Of a DNA stretch of 64,000 bases, positions 35,261 to 46,808 are shown piece after piece; within the stretch, counting starts at the first letter, position 1; every line of letters starts with the position of its first letter. The position numbers and the translations under genes are program-made. This DNA comes from Liolophura sinensis. Lineage: Eukaryota > Mollusca > Polyplacophora > Chitonida > Chitonidae. The stretch lies in NCBI RefSeq assembly GCF_032854445.1, contig NC_088298.1:24081295-24145294 (forward strand), given 5' to 3'. The notes below the pieces were generated by a model. It ran no database searches. It was not told the DNA's origin and was given only the letters and a program-made list of their open reading frames with translations.

Positions 35261-35282
35261 CTAGCAATGATGATCTTGTTGA

Positions 35283-35325
35283 CTGTCTCATTGTTTGTCT
35301 GCCTGTTTGTCTGCCTGTTTGTCTG
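35283..35325 (+). repeat. Short tandem repeat, 12-bp unit
   Basis: TGTTTGTCTGCC repeats about three and a half times. Confidence 0.92.
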
Positions 35326-36703
35326 AGATTAAATGTGGATTTTAACATTATTTCAGTCATATTGTGACAGCATATCTTTATAGTCATTGTTCAAATGCTG
35401 CTGATGCTCACAGTTAAGATTTCACCAACATATATAGTGCTGCCTCACAGCATCAGACATTTTCCTGTCTGTCAGACCTTGGTCACATTTTGAAAATGTT
35501 AAAACAGGTTGGTTCAGGGTCTCAGAGGGTTTACCTGTTACATTAACAATGTTTACTGATCAAAGTATAACCTCACAGAAGCTACGGTTGTTGTGGAAAC
35601 CTAACTCTATCAAAACCAAAACATGCCCAATAGATCCAACCATGCAGCATCAGATTTTTGGAGCTTGTTTACAGAAGCTTGTTTACAGAAGCATGGAGCT
35701 GTCCTGAAAAATTCAGCGACAAATCAGTCTTCTGTATGTTACAATAATAATCTAACCATCTGATATCTCGTTAAGATTTTGGGAAGCTCATTAACACCTG
35801 TATGACCAAGCCCTTTGTAGTCTTAGTGTCTTGTTTTCACCTGGTATTGTGGCTGTTAAAGCAACTCACCAAGTAAAAGTATACTCCTAGTCTACACCTG
35901 ATAACTCTTGACCTTTAGCAATCGCAGGCCCAGCGCCTTGTGAAAGCGTCGTCACTGTTGCGCTCTGGTCTCAGGTGTACCATGTCTAGAAGCATTTATG
36001 AAGCAGTTTCAGGTGATAATGCTGGTGTGGGATATCTCACCTCTCGCTAATGTGAGAGCTTGAAATGTTAACTATTGCGAGCGCCAGTCTGGGTTATTAA
36101 ATGTGGTACTAATGCACAGTTTTATACCCCTACCCTGTACATGTACCTGTACAGGTAGGTAGATATATACGCACATGTCTGCCGTGTTCTTGTATGTACT
36201 TGTACACCACATATTAAGACTTGGATATATTATTATTTGCTTGTTTTTGTTGTTGTGGAGAACAAGAACAGTCTGGGCTTTGTAATGTCTGCGTTTCTGC
36301 CAGCGCAAGTTCAGTGCCTTCTTCCTGTCAGCATCACACGTGAGAATTGATGAATTACAATTTCACTTTTCACAAACAACACTTTAATCTCTATGATATT
36401 TACATGTAGGAAAACAATTTTCCTCGTACAAAACATTTTTTGCTGTTTTGGATATTTGTAGTTGTAATAAATGATAAAGTTTTGTACGGTTGGTTACTCC
36501 ATGGAATCGCATGTGAGAATGGGTGAATTGCCTTAAATAAGTTTTGACAATTATCACTTTAGTCATTAATATATATTCCTTGAAAATAACAGTTTGAAAC
36601 TGCAGTTGGAATATAACAGAATGTAGAAAGTTAAGAAGGCGTTTTATTATAATTTTTTTCCTATGTAAATTCTCCTCACCAGGGGATCTTTCTCTATTTC
36701 TTC

Positions 36704-36705
<2 letters not shown>
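35326..36705. other. Non-coding, no gene recognised
   Basis: Ordinary sequence with a duplicated GCTTGTTTACAGAAGC (35662-35692). No exon or repeat family identified. Confidence 0.45.

Positions 36706-36753
<48 letters not shown>
36706..36753. repeat. Microsatellite (AT)n
   Basis: About 23 uninterrupted AT dinucleotides. Confidence 0.98.
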
Positions 36754-36756
<3 letters not shown>

Positions 36757-36850
36757 AGGTCTTGTACCAAATTTCTTCGCTGTTTTGAATATTTGAATCT
36801 GTATCTATAATCTTTCATTGGATGCAAGAAACTAGCTGTAATGAGTGCTT

Positions 36851-37099
36851 TCGTGGCCAAGATGGTTAGCACGCACGCCAGTGCAGCGCAATGACCCACG
36901 AGTCTCTCACCAATGCAGTCGCTGCAAGTTCAAGTCCAGCTTATGCTGGCTTCCTCTCAGGCCGTAAGTGGGGAGGTCTGCCGGCAACCTGTGGAGTTTC
37001 CCCGGGCTCTGCCCAATGTCCACCCACCGTTATGCTGGTCACCAGCAGTAAAATATTCTCAAGTGCGGCGTAAAATACCAATTAAATGAAATAAATAAA
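36851..37099 (+). repeat. SINE-2, full length, tRNA-derived
   Basis: The head TGGCCAAGATGGTTAGCACG is A-box-like and GCAAGTTCAAGTCCAGCTTA is B-box-like. The body has CTCAGGCCGTAAGTGGGGAG and GGCAACCTGTGG, then CCACCGTTATGCTGG, AAAATATTCTCAAGTGCGGC and GTAAAATACCAATTAAATGA with an AAATA tail. With 42258 it defines the whole element. Confidence 0.92.
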
Positions 37100-38427
37100 C
37101 TGTAAAGGTTCGAACTGTTTTATTACTGGCCATGTTATAACCAGATTAGAATATTTTTTATGTGTAGAAAGTCTGTAGCAGTCGTGCAAATTATTTGTCA
37201 CACGGGAACCAAGTCATGTTTCTCATTGTGTAAGAACAATCATGAAGTGTAGTTTTGTTCGGGAATAATCCCCTGGTGTCCTGTTTCTTTTTGAATCCAA
37301 TCTCAATTTGGAAAGATCTGTAGAAATAAAGAAATTGTGTAACAAAAACAAATCTTAATTTGCAGTAAAATTCTACATGTACACTTCATGTCGTTGCCAG
37401 TATCTTGTTTTTTTTTCATAAGGTTTGAACAAACTCGCGTATTAAAAGTATGCAGAAGAAATTGGATGTTTTTTTTTTTTTTGTCGAGAACACTTTATAA
37501 ATGGAAAGACAGGATTTCCTTGGTGTGTTTTTATGAGTAGGCTTATTCTTTTATAAACAGCCGAGCGAAATGAACCTCAATTAGTTTGAGCAAAAAATGT
37601 ACCGAATCAACTGTTGTATAAAACAGGAGAACATTCTGGCAGCACTCGTTTGGATGCGCCTGCGAAAAATCAGCTGTCCTCAGCAAGCACAAAAAATAAA
37701 TACTTGCACCAATTTTACCTTTCTGCAGATTCCGTCATATTTTTTCAGCATTCTGTACTGAAGAGTTCTCTATACATTTGTGCCAGCTAGCTTGTACTAC
37801 TTTTCTGTAATTAGAAAGAGGAATCATAAATTGCTTTCCATTAGTAATCCAAGGACTATGTATTTCTCAACTACAAATCTAAATGTAGTTTTCTTAGTCT
37901 TAATGGAAAGAGAAATAAGGTGAGAAATGCTCGGCTAATTATCTCGCCTGCCGATCCCCTCTTCTACCCCACTCCCCCACTCCCCCACTCCCCAAATCCC
38001 ATGACTTAGGTTCATGTGCCTGGTGGCTTTTAGCTGCAAATTGAAAGTGGATGTGCTGTATATCTAATGGAAAAAGAAATATTTCTGTTTTGATTTTTTT
38101 TCCCCATAGTAATTTTTCGCCTTTTTTTTTTTATTTATACCTGAATTGTGATATTTGTTAAATTGCCTGGCTTGCCATTTTAATTGAGAGGAATTTTCCT
38201 GTATTTGTAGCAGAGGAAAAGAGAAGATAGTTACACATAACTTTATGAACTATGTATATCCATCCAACAACCTCTCCAACAAAACAACATTTCTGTGCCA
38301 AATTGCGGGTTACTTTATATAGACCTGGATTGTTTGTTTTCCTTCCAAGCAAATTGGATCAAGATCTTTGTGTGGTAAACAAGGTGTAAATTTAGTCCCA
38401 TATGAAGAAAAAGATGCCCAAGGGTCT
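37100..38427. other. Non-coding, no gene recognised
   Basis: AT-rich with T runs near 37410, 37470 and 38122. Around 37966-37996 CACTCCCCCACTCCCC is a short C-rich repeat. No coding evidence. Confidence 0.45.
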
Positions 38428-38898
38428 GGGTGCATTGACTATAGTACTTCTACATGAGTGTATTGACTAAAGTACTTCTACATGGGTGTATTGACTACAG
38501 TTCTTCTACATGGGTGTATTGACTAAAGTACTTCTACATGGGTGTATTGACTATAGTACTTCTACATGGGAGTATTGACTATAGTACTTCTACATGGGTG
38601 TATTGACTATAGTACTTCTACATGGGTGTATTGACTATAGTACTTCTACATGGGTGTATTGACTATAGTACTTCTACATGGGTGTATTGACTATAGTTCT
38701 TCTACATGGGTGTATTGACTATAGTTCTTCTACATGGGTGTATTGACTATAGTACTTGTACATGGGTGTATTGACTATAGTACTTGTACATGGATGTATT
38801 GACTATAGTACTTGTACATGGGTGTATTGACTATAGTACTTGTACATGGGTGTATTGACTATAGTACTTCTACATGGGTGTATTGACTATAGTGCTTA
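38428..38898 (+). repeat. Minisatellite, 28-bp unit, about 17 copies
   Basis: The unit is GGGTGTATTGACTATAGTAC plus TTCTACAT. Variants are grouped: ACTAAAG units at the start, AGTTCTTCT pairs in the middle and CTTGTACAT units in a run of four to five near the end. Confidence 0.97.
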
Positions 38899-39064
38899 TA
38901 TGATTGTTAATCAGTCAGTGAAGTCAGTTTGCAAACCAAAACTCAAGCCAAGACCCAAGAGTTATAGTCTTAATTAAACCCAACAAGAAAAAGAAATAGA
39001 TTATAAAGGAGAAATCTTTGAAAATTTTTGAAATTGAATTTAGACAGTGCATTGAAAGCATGTA

Positions 39065-39290
39065 CTGTAATTCTTCAGCCTTTTCACATGTTTGCAGGAA
39101 AAAAAACTTTATTCAAACAATATTCTGAAGGCATTATTCTGTGTTAGACTGATAAAACTGTACTTTTGTGAAGCCCTAAAACTGGACAATCCAGCCAACG
39201 TAGTTTTGTCTCTTAAATCAAACTAAAAATGTGTGCAAGTTGCACGAAAAGGTGCTCTTGCATATTCAAAAGAGTTAAGGAATTAGGGTA
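39065..39290 (+). mobile_element. MITE A copy, near complete
   Basis: CTGTAATTCTTCAGCCTTTT through TTAGACTGATAAAACTGTAC and AAAAATGTGTGCAAGTTGCA to AGTTAAGGAATTAGGGTA. Confidence 0.85.
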
Positions 39291-40089
39291 GTCTGATGCA
39301 TATACATGTATGTACCAGTGTAAAATCAAAAATGTACTCTTTGCATTTCTGCAGGTTTAAAAGTGTCAGAATTAAGAAGTGTTTACTGCATGTAAACTTG
39401 TCAAGAGCAGCCTACATGTGGTTTGTTTTGACGTGTGAATGCTACCTATAACATGTGTAGGTTTCATGTGTCACCTGGCCTGCCATTTGCACCTGTGCTA
39501 TTTCTGCTGGTCTGTCATGAACTGATGTAACAGAGGTGAATACGTCCACTGCAGTATAAAGTTTGCTTGAACAGATAAACATGCTCCTAGTTGCATGTTC
39601 CTACCACCATGATGCTGGCCGCCGTCATACAAACAGGATGCACTCTAAACCTATTAAAGAGGATGTGTGCACCTAGTGTGTTTCTGTGTGCTCACCAGAA
39701 TACATTCACATACTTTACAGTATACTGTATTTACACGGTATACTATATCTACACGGTATACTCTATTTCACCTAAAGTTGTAAAAAATTAATTACTCCAG
39801 TTCTTTTTATGAAAATATTATTACTGACAGTTAATTTCTCCTTTTCCCTTGAAGCATTCGGTGCAGTCGTAGTCGTCATACAGGTGCATATACATTTATG
39901 TTATATAAATAAATACATGAAAGCTCCCACCATACAGGTATGTAGTTACATGTACACATATAAATAGATTTGGTGCAGGCTATTCTGGTATACATGTGCA
40001 TGGTAAGAATTTAGATTCAAGCCAAACACACCAATGTTCTTTTATACAGGTCTACAGTTAAACAGTAAATGATGTAAAATCTCGCCTGA
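39291..40089. other. Non-coding with a SINE-2 scrap
   Basis: 39594-39634 (CCTACCACCATGATGCTGGC, CGCCGTCATAC) is a SINE-2 body scrap. At 39715-39768 ACAGTATACTGTATTTACAC and ACGGTATACTATATCTACAC form a short tandem repeat with palindromic GTATAC cores. Nothing else is recognised. Confidence 0.5.
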
Positions 40090-40205
40090 TGACTCAAAGT
40101 TGCACATTTTACTTTATTCTGAGAACTCTGGTGGCCTGAAGAAAGGTGTTTTGAGGTTCGTTTGGAAAGTGGGTTGATGTCCTACTGGAAAAAGTAAACT
40201 TTGAA
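40090..40205 (-). mobile_element. MITE C fragment, reverse
   Basis: AAGTTGCACATTTTAC, TTCTGAGAACTCTGG, GAAAGGTGTTTTGAGGTTCG and TGTCCTACTGGAAAAAGT match the reverse of the C interior; both ends are degraded. Confidence 0.65.
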
Positions 40206-40989
40206 CACTACAAGTAATGTCAGGGATTTCATTATGTTTTTGAATACAAGCCTAGCCTGGAAAAGTGAATGGCAACATGAAGCCAACAGTTTAAGTAAGA
40301 CCATTGGTCAAAGAAGGCAGCTACCTATGTAGCAGGCTGCTGGTAGCTGGTAACTACCTACTAACGAATCCCCTTAATACCTAATGATAATCATTTGAAT
40401 CTAAGAAATGTACTGTGTCTTTACAGAATTTTAGTTCATTCCTGTACATTTACTTATTTCTATCCATCACACAACGGTAGCATTTTAAATCCCCTTCAGA
40501 GAACATACACACCTTATCTTCTGTTTTCCCTCTCTCTTCACCTCAGGTAGCATTTTGATCATTTTTCTGATGTAGCTCCAGGGTATTTTATCTCATGTTA
40601 TTTTCGCTCTGCCCTGTTACTAGAGGAATCCAGTGTTACCTCCCCCTGCGGCTTTCTGTATAGACACAATTTTCTTTTTTAGCCAAACCGTCAAGACGGA
40701 TAAAGCATTTCTCGGATAAATTATTGGCGAGCTTCCCACTTGTCGTCTGGGATTCCATACTTGTCTGCTTTTAATATATAACCACTGCAAAACACATCCT
40801 GAGCTGTTTTTCTTTTTCTTTCTTGGATACAACGTTGTGTCAGCAAGTTTATCTTGCGTTAAGGTTTTTTGTGGATGGCAGTAATACCTGATTTTAAGTA
40901 CCAAATGTAAATATTATTATGTGTAAAAGGAATATGATAAGCTTTTATCTTCTGTAATAGTTTTACCAGCAGGATCTTTGCTTCACAAG
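40206..40989. other. Non-coding, no gene recognised
   Basis: No repeat or exon identified. A 94-codon minus-strand frame (40620-40904) lacks any domain. Confidence 0.45.
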
Positions 40990-41050
40990 CCGCCGTCATA
41001 TACATGTAAAATTCTTCAGAAGGGCGTTAAACACCAGTTGGGTAAATAAA
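40990..41050 (+). repeat. SINE tail, intermediate type
   Basis: GCCGCCGTCATATACATGTA, AAATTCTTCAGAAGGGCGTT and AAACACCAGTTGGGTAAATA combine features of the SINE-1 and SINE-2 tails. Confidence 0.7.
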
Positions 41051-41138
41051 ATATCTTACTTTATGACTCTCAATCTATACAGAAGCCTGCATTTCTTGTA
41101 TGTTTATCATGGACAGACAGAAGATCCAAACTCCTGAA

Positions 41139-41682
41139 AAATCAGGAAAATGCAATTGGAAATATTTCCTTTGTAAAGAATTAAGTCAGTTCTGTTTTAT
41201 TAATTTTCTTGGTCCTCAAAGATCAACGAAATGTGAATGGAAATATTGCCCTCCCAAACAATTAAGTCAGTTCTGTTTTATTAATTTTCTTGGTCCTCAA
41301 AGATCAATGAAATGCAATTGGAAATATTGCCCGCCCAAACAATTAAGTCAGTTCTGTTTTATTAATTTTCTTGGTCCTCAAAGATCAATGAAATGCAATT
41401 GGAAATGTTGCCCGCCCAAACAGTTAAGTCAGTTCTGTTTTATTAATTTTGTTGATCCTCAAAGATCAACGAAATGCAATTGGAAATATTTCCCGCCCAA
41501 ACTATTAATTTTGTTGATCCTCCAAGATCAACGAAATGCATTTAGAAATATAGAAATATTGCCCAAACAATTTAGTCAGTTCTGTTTTATTAATTTTCTT
41601 GGTCCTCAAAAATCAGCGAAATTCAGTTGGAAATATTGCCTGCCTAAACAATTAAATCAGTTCTGTTTTATTAATCTTGTTT
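41139..41682 (+). repeat. Minisatellite, 81-bp unit, about 7 copies, open in one frame
   Basis: The unit runs GATCAACGAAATGCAATTGG, AAATATTGCCCGCCCAAACA, ATTAAGTCAGTTCTGTTTTA, TTAATTTTCTTGGTCCTCAA plus A. One unit near 41495 is shortened. As 81 is a multiple of three, an open frame of 204 codons (41100-41714) spans it, with a 27-residue repeat containing KCNWKYCPPKQLSQF. It is the longest frame in the window, but codons, lack of signal or domain and lack of splice sites do not support a gene. Confidence 0.93.
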
Positions 41683-41974
41683 ATCAATACTTCAGACACC
41701 ACTTTGCTAAATGAAGAAATCTTGCGTCGTGAATTTTTGTGGACACCTGTGTGTCAAGTCAGACAGATGATCAAACTTCTGCACAAACCATAATGCAATT
41801 GGAAACATTTTCTGCCAACGCAAGTTGGTTCCAAACTTATCAAGCTGCTTGTTGTTGTAACGCTTCCTTGAGTGTTTGTACCTCTCTGCTTTATAATTAA
41901 CAACTTTTAATTGACTACAGCTTGTATGTGTATTGAAATGTTCGAAACATTAAAATTTGTAACATTTTTTTACT

Positions 41975-42195
41975 GGAAAGCACATTCTCAATAGGATTCC
42001 GTGTAGATAAAATTATGTTTTTCGGGAAACCCTGAGACTTGTCGACACAACTAATGTAATTTTGCCTACAAAATCAAATAAAAATAGAATTGAAATTACA
42101 TGTGAAAGAGCAACTTTCAGTACGATTTGTGCAGCTTCCGATAAATCAATGTGGTTTTGTCTCCAAAATCCTAACAGTAAGTTGCACAAATCGCA
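41975..42195 (+). mobile_element. MITE A, rearranged
   Basis: AGATAAAATTATG, AATGTAATTTTGCCTACAAA and AATCAAATAAAAATAG follow the forward order. GAGCAACTTTCAGTACGATT is in reverse order, and AATGTGGTTTTGTCTCCAAA is forward again, so the copy is a mosaic of two inverted pieces. Confidence 0.6.
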
Positions 42196-42257
42196 CAGGA
42201 AGTACAGGTGGCTCTTTCAAATGCAAAAAGGCCTTGTTATTGTTGGGGGTGGGGGGG

Positions 42258-42462
42258 CGGTGCCATGGCTGAGGGGGTTAGCACGTCTGCGTGGCGCAAT
42301 AACCCAGGAGCATCCGCCAATGCGGACTATGTGAGTTCAAGCCCAGCTCTCGATGGCTTCCTCGTGGGATTCCCAGGGTTCTGCCTGGTTTCCTTCAACC
42401 TGTATGCTGACCATTGTGGTATAAGTGAGAGAACACCAATCCAAAAAAAAAAAATAGATAAA
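42258..42462 (+). repeat. SINE-2, full head, short tail
   Basis: TGCCATGGCTGAGGGGGTTA and GCACGTCTGCG (A-box side), TGTGAGTTCAAGCCCAGCTC (B-box side), CAGGGTTCTGCCTGGTTTCC and GTATAAGTGAGAGAACACCA with a poly-A and AATAGATAAA tail. The block between GTATAAGTGA and AACACC is deleted, as is the CCGTAAGTGGG block. Confidence 0.9.
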
Positions 42463-42619
42463 TTGAGGTATTATGGTATATGTATGCAGAAACAGCAAAG
42501 AATGAAAGAATTTATGAGTTCTACTGACTTTGGTGTAGCTGGGTCGTGTTCCCTTTACACTAGCAATATCCAAGGATGCATCGTTTTGTTTAAATCAGCT
42601 GTACAAGGGCCTTGCTAAC

Positions 42620-43150
42620 TCACTCACATTAGTAAAGGCCGTTTTCCCCGGCAGTAATTTGTCATTTCTGATTGATTTGAATGGCCCATTTAGTCAGACT
42701 CGGGTCACATGCGGTTTTTGTTTGGCATGGTAATTAACTGATGCATTGGCGGCCGTTATCCGGACACATTCCCAACAATAGAACAGCTGACCATACAGGG
42801 GGAATAATGCGGAACCAAGTCCAGGAACAATGAAATGTGCGGAACAGTTTGGGGAGGCTACTGTACATGCGTCCTCTGGCAGACCACATACGGTCTAGCC
42901 TCGTCTTATAATTTCAGAACGTCAAACCCAGAACAGTGGGCGCATGCTGCATTAATGAGAGGGAAATATTGTATGCATGCATGCAACCGCCATTCTGACT
43001 GTTAGATGCAATTGCCATTCTGTGTGCGTAATTAGCCGATTGTTAGAGACTCTCATTAGGCTGGGTCAACTCGGCCTGAATTCACGTAATCGGACGTGAG
43101 TGGGAAGCCAAGTGCAGTCTGATTGGAAGTCCCCTGAGGATGGTTCACAG
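42620..43150. other. Unique-looking, less AT-rich segment
   Basis: No repeat match. It contains TGATTGATTTGAATGG, GTAATTAACTGATGC, CTCATTAGGCTGGG and a repeated GCATGCATGC. Texture and TAATTA/TGATTGAT motifs fit conserved regulatory DNA, by inference only. Confidence 0.33.
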
Positions 43151-44726
43151 TGATCAAGACAGAATTTATTGGCAGGACGGCTGCTGACTTAAACCACCAT
43201 AAATTTGAAAGTGCTGAAAAACGGAAAATCTCAAATGTACATGTGTATGATATATCCTTGATAAATGTTGAAGAATGCACAATGTGACTGAAGAGTGTAT
43301 ACGTACTGTACATTTGCTATGATCTTTGTAATTACATGTAGGTAGCGGAATCTTGTTCATTGCTATCCTGGCATACAGTGGATAGAGTTTTGTGTACTGT
43401 ATACAGTAATTAGACCCTGTTTATAGTTTTTGAAACACCCATCATGCCATGTATAGGCTTAAAGTAAAATAAAGCAAAAATATGAAGTAAGTCTTACCAT
43501 ACAGATGACTGAAAACTATGCATAAAAATATATTTTTTTTTTTTTAGATTTTTTAGCGAGTGTTGAAAGGCATTTAAATGTTTGAATACTGTGTCAGGCT
43601 TTATGAGCAATATTGATGGTATCTAGGAATTCTTACATCCCATCACCGGGTTTTTTTCCTGATGTTCACCAGAAAGAGGGTATTTTTTGGAACATTGTTT
43701 CAGTAACCTTTTACTCATTGGTGAAAAGAGTTATTCCAACATTCGGTGTCATGAAATGGAAAAACTTCCTGTGACATCATAGTTCCTAAACTGTGATAGA
43801 TACATGTATCATGATCCAGAAAGCCCACCTTGCTTTAAGAGACCTGTTTACTGATGCTTACTTCGATTTTCAAAGGTCTTCACTTTTATACTCTCTTTAA
43901 GATACACGCCTTTCATCATTGTGTATTCTGCTGGAATTTTGCGTGTCTGGAATGTTGGTAATGCAGGAGTCGTAGGTCAACCCATTCGTTGTATTGTGAA
44001 GGATGCCAAAGAAGTAGCTCGATTGTCACATTCAGGGGTGATAAAACTATGTGTAAATATAACAAGTAATGGGGTCAGCCAACTCTGGGGCAAATTGTAT
44101 TTCCTTCTATTCCTCCTTGAGTATTCAAAGCTAATAACCTCAAACAGAATCGATCTTGGAGGAAACATTTTCTGGTGTGATAAAATCACATATCAGTGCT
44201 TTTGTTGAGCTCGCGGATGACGATGAAGTAGTGCACGATAAAATGCCGACATAATTGCAAAATAAATAGATAAATATTGATTTTCATTTCTCCGGTGCAG
44301 TTGGAAGTGTTCTTGACCTATTGTAAGGGATTTTGATTAACTTAAGCCTGTTTGTGGCGCTTCTCGTTGGAGAATTATGATGAAGCATTGTAATACTGTT
44401 TAACTATTTGGACAACAAATTAGTATCTGATTTATTTAATACTGTTTGAGAAGATGAAAGATGAGAACAGAAACTGATTTGTCTTTGATGCTAAAGATTC
44501 CGTAAACAGCCATCATGCAAACATGTTTATTTCTTTCACCAGTTTTACTTTAAACGTTGGTGTGTGCTTTGTATTTTTTGTCCCTATGTATACTCATCCG
44601 GAAACATTGCACATCTCCAAACAGCAATCAGATAAAAGATTTATTTGTGTATTTGAGGGGAGTTTTGCTCTGAACCCTTGAATGTTGCACTTACGCAACA
44701 GTAACCAGGTTTATGGTTGTGAACTG
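43151..44726. other. Non-coding, no gene recognised
   Basis: AT-rich with poly-T near 43531-43545. The 95-codon frame at 43921-44208 and its overlapping 70-codon minus-strand frame have no domain; neither is supported. Confidence 0.4.
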
Positions 44727-44803
44727 CGCAGAGCTCTGGGAGAAACCCATGACCATCTTCAGGTTGCTGGAAGACCTTTCCACAAGACAACTGAGAACAG
44801 AAG
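44727..44803 (-). repeat. SINE-2 body, reverse
   Basis: GCAGAGCTCTGGGAGAAACC, CATGACCATCTTCAGGTTGC and TGGAAGACCTTTCCAC are the reverse of the SINE-2 body. No tail present. Confidence 0.75.
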
Positions 44804-45130
44804 AAAGAAACATGTAAATCAGATATATGTTATTCCACATGTTGTGGAAAAATTTACATAGAGGATTTAATATTGTTGCACTTACATGTATAAGCTACAT
44901 GGACAGTGGAATGTCTGCCAAATGGAGCACTTTTCTTACATGTAAGTGCATTTTGAATTGCAGATGTCCAAATGTTTGTAATATGTCATACAAAGATAAC
45001 ATTGTGTTTGAAATGATGACCTCATAAGGTTGTCTTGTGTGGTATGCAATATATACATATACTTCATTTAATTGTGTTTACAGTTAACATTTACATGATA
45101 CAGAAAACTGTCTACATCTAAGTATGGAGA

Positions 45131-45338
45131 TACCCTAAATGTCCTAAAATTTTGTCCACAAAAGTGCATTTTTACAGTCACAAAATTAGTTTTGGTGATG
45201 AAACTTTCAATTTTCCAGTAGAATGTCATCCCATGTTTGAAGGAAAACTTAAAACACCTTTCTAAAATTAATAGAACTCTCAGAATAAGGGAAAATGAGC
45301 AAATTAGTCATGGCCAAACTTTTTGGTCATTTAGGGTA
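45131..45338 (+). mobile_element. MITE C copy, near complete
   Basis: TACCCTAAATGTCCTAAAAT at the start and TTTTTGGTCATTTAGGGTA at the end. The interior has CACAAAAGTGCATTTTTA, CAATTTTCCAGTAGAATGTC, AAAACACCTTTCTAAAATTA and CAAATTAGTCATGGCCAAAC. The best-preserved C copy. Confidence 0.9.
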
Positions 45339-45879
45339 TATCTCTATAGCCCATTCATTTGAAGAACGATGTATGATAAATACTCTGCTTATCTCCCTTA
45401 TGTTTGTAATGACTCTGGTCCCTGAGCACTTATTTTCCTCTCTAAATATCTAATGAAGAGTTTGTGGTAGCCACATTTGACCCTGAAAATTCCTTTGGCT
45501 CTTAAATTCACTTTTCTGACATCAGTGATTATGTCTATTCCATCATACAGGAGATTTTAACCAATGGGAGGTCTTTTTGCTGGAGTGCTTGACCTTAACT
45601 GACCTCTAGACCACACACCATCCATCACCATGGTAACCTTTTGGCAAGGGGCGTAGCCTATACACATGCGTCTTGTGAATTATTAGCTAATTGTGACTGG
45701 TTTATCAGAATTGGGGGAACCACAGTCACATTTTACAGCAATTGTAATATTTAACAGTTTTGACACTCTGACTGCAGTGAAATACATGTACTTCACTGCT
45801 GTTGTTTTCATTGCTATAATATACATGTACATGTAAAATAGCATGTTTCATTGTATTTATGCGGAAAAGAGTAGATGTG
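45339..45879. other. Non-coding, no gene recognised
   Basis: No repeat family or exon recognised; about 45600-45720 is less AT-rich. Confidence 0.45.
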
Positions 45880-46782
45880 TAGTAGACTCTCTGTAAACCG
45901 ACAATAATCGGGACCGAACAAAAAATGTCGGTTTAGTCAAGATGTCAGTGTATCAAACATGAGCAAGTACAACAACAACAACAACGTGTGAATTGTACAT
46001 ATATATACCTTTAATTAAATTTGTTAAAGAGCACAGTGATGCATAGCAACAAACTGGAAAGAAGCTGATCTGTACTTTATTACGTACGCACGTACATATC
46101 TAGCTACTGTTTTTTTTGCTACTTCATGCAGTGGGGGACAATCATCTCTTCAGTAATGGAGGTCAAGCGTTCTTAAATTGCAGTGTTTTTGCCTTTGGAA
46201 TTCTTCTCGTAATCGTCCAAATACAACTGTTGCACGGTCAACCGAAAACTTGTCAGCTAATTCAATTTTTGTGGGCTTAAGGTATGTTTCGTAAGCTTGA
46301 ATATGTTGAACTTTATCACTCAAGTTCATTTCCACACAGCGACGCTTCGCTGGTCTACTGGCCGTGGTCAGATGTTGTCATGGGAATTTGTGATGGCAAC
46401 TGTTGTTTGAGGCATTTATGTTCAGTCACTGACTCATCTTTCACTCACAGAGTGACTAAACTGTGATCTCTGCAGGAGGTATGGTACATTATCAAGACAG
46501 GAGATCACCACCTGCTGAAGTACATGTAGGTAGAGTTCACATTGGCAGATTATCTCCAAACTTGGACTCCATCAGACGCCATGCGACACGCTGCGCCGGA
46601 TTAGACAAGACAGATTAGCACTCACTGGAAATGTTTGTACTACAAACCACTGTCTCTGTGTTCAGAATAGATGAGAGTCAGATTACTGAAGGCAAAAATG
46701 GAGCAGAAAATGGACCACAAGATTTTGTCGGTTTTGACGAGATGTCGTTTTATTAAGGTGTAGGTGTTGAGAGAGTCCACTA
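45880..46782 (-). mobile_element. Deleted pogo/Tigger-like DNA transposon
   Basis: The left end TAGTAGACTCTCTGTAAACC and the inverse of the right end, TAGTGGACTCTCTCAACACC, match in their first 12-13 bases, each flanked by TA, the target used by Tc1/mariner-type elements. Just inside, ATGTCGGTTTAGTCAAGATG and TTGTCGGTTTTGACGAGATG are similar; TGTCGGTTT/AAACCGACA repeats are, to my knowledge, typical of Tigger-like termini. At about 0.9 kb it is too short for a full transposase, and only an N-terminal DNA-binding remnant (46150-46335) is visible. (AAC)n lies at 45970-45985. Confidence 0.75.
46150..46335 (-). pseudogene. Transposase N-terminal HTH remnant (CENP-B/pogo type)
   Basis: A 61-codon frame inside the 45880-46782 element. 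Its first 45 residues include LSDKVQHIQAYE, then KIELADKFSVDRATV, the pattern of a psq/CENP-B N-terminal helix-turn-helix: a K(V/I)xxI helix, then a (E)LAxKFxVxxxTV recognition unit. In complete pogo/Tigger transposases this domain binds the element's ends and is followed by a second HTH_CENPB domain and a DDE catalytic domain. Neither is seen here: the frame stops shortly after RLREEFQRQK and the element ends within a few hundred bases. The internal deletion has removed catalysis, so this copy cannot be autonomous. The start codon is simply the first ATG of the open stretch and may not be the original one. Family assignment rests on motif recognition, not on an alignment. Confidence 0.65.
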
Positions 46783-46808
46783 AAGTGAAAATCCTTAAAT
46801 CACTGCCA

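Noticed and set aside
46150-46335. Domesticated CENP-B-like host gene
   Set aside because: The frame lies inside a TA-flanked element with Tigger-like ends, covers only 61 codons and lacks the second DNA-binding and DDE domains, so a transposon remnant is the simpler reading.
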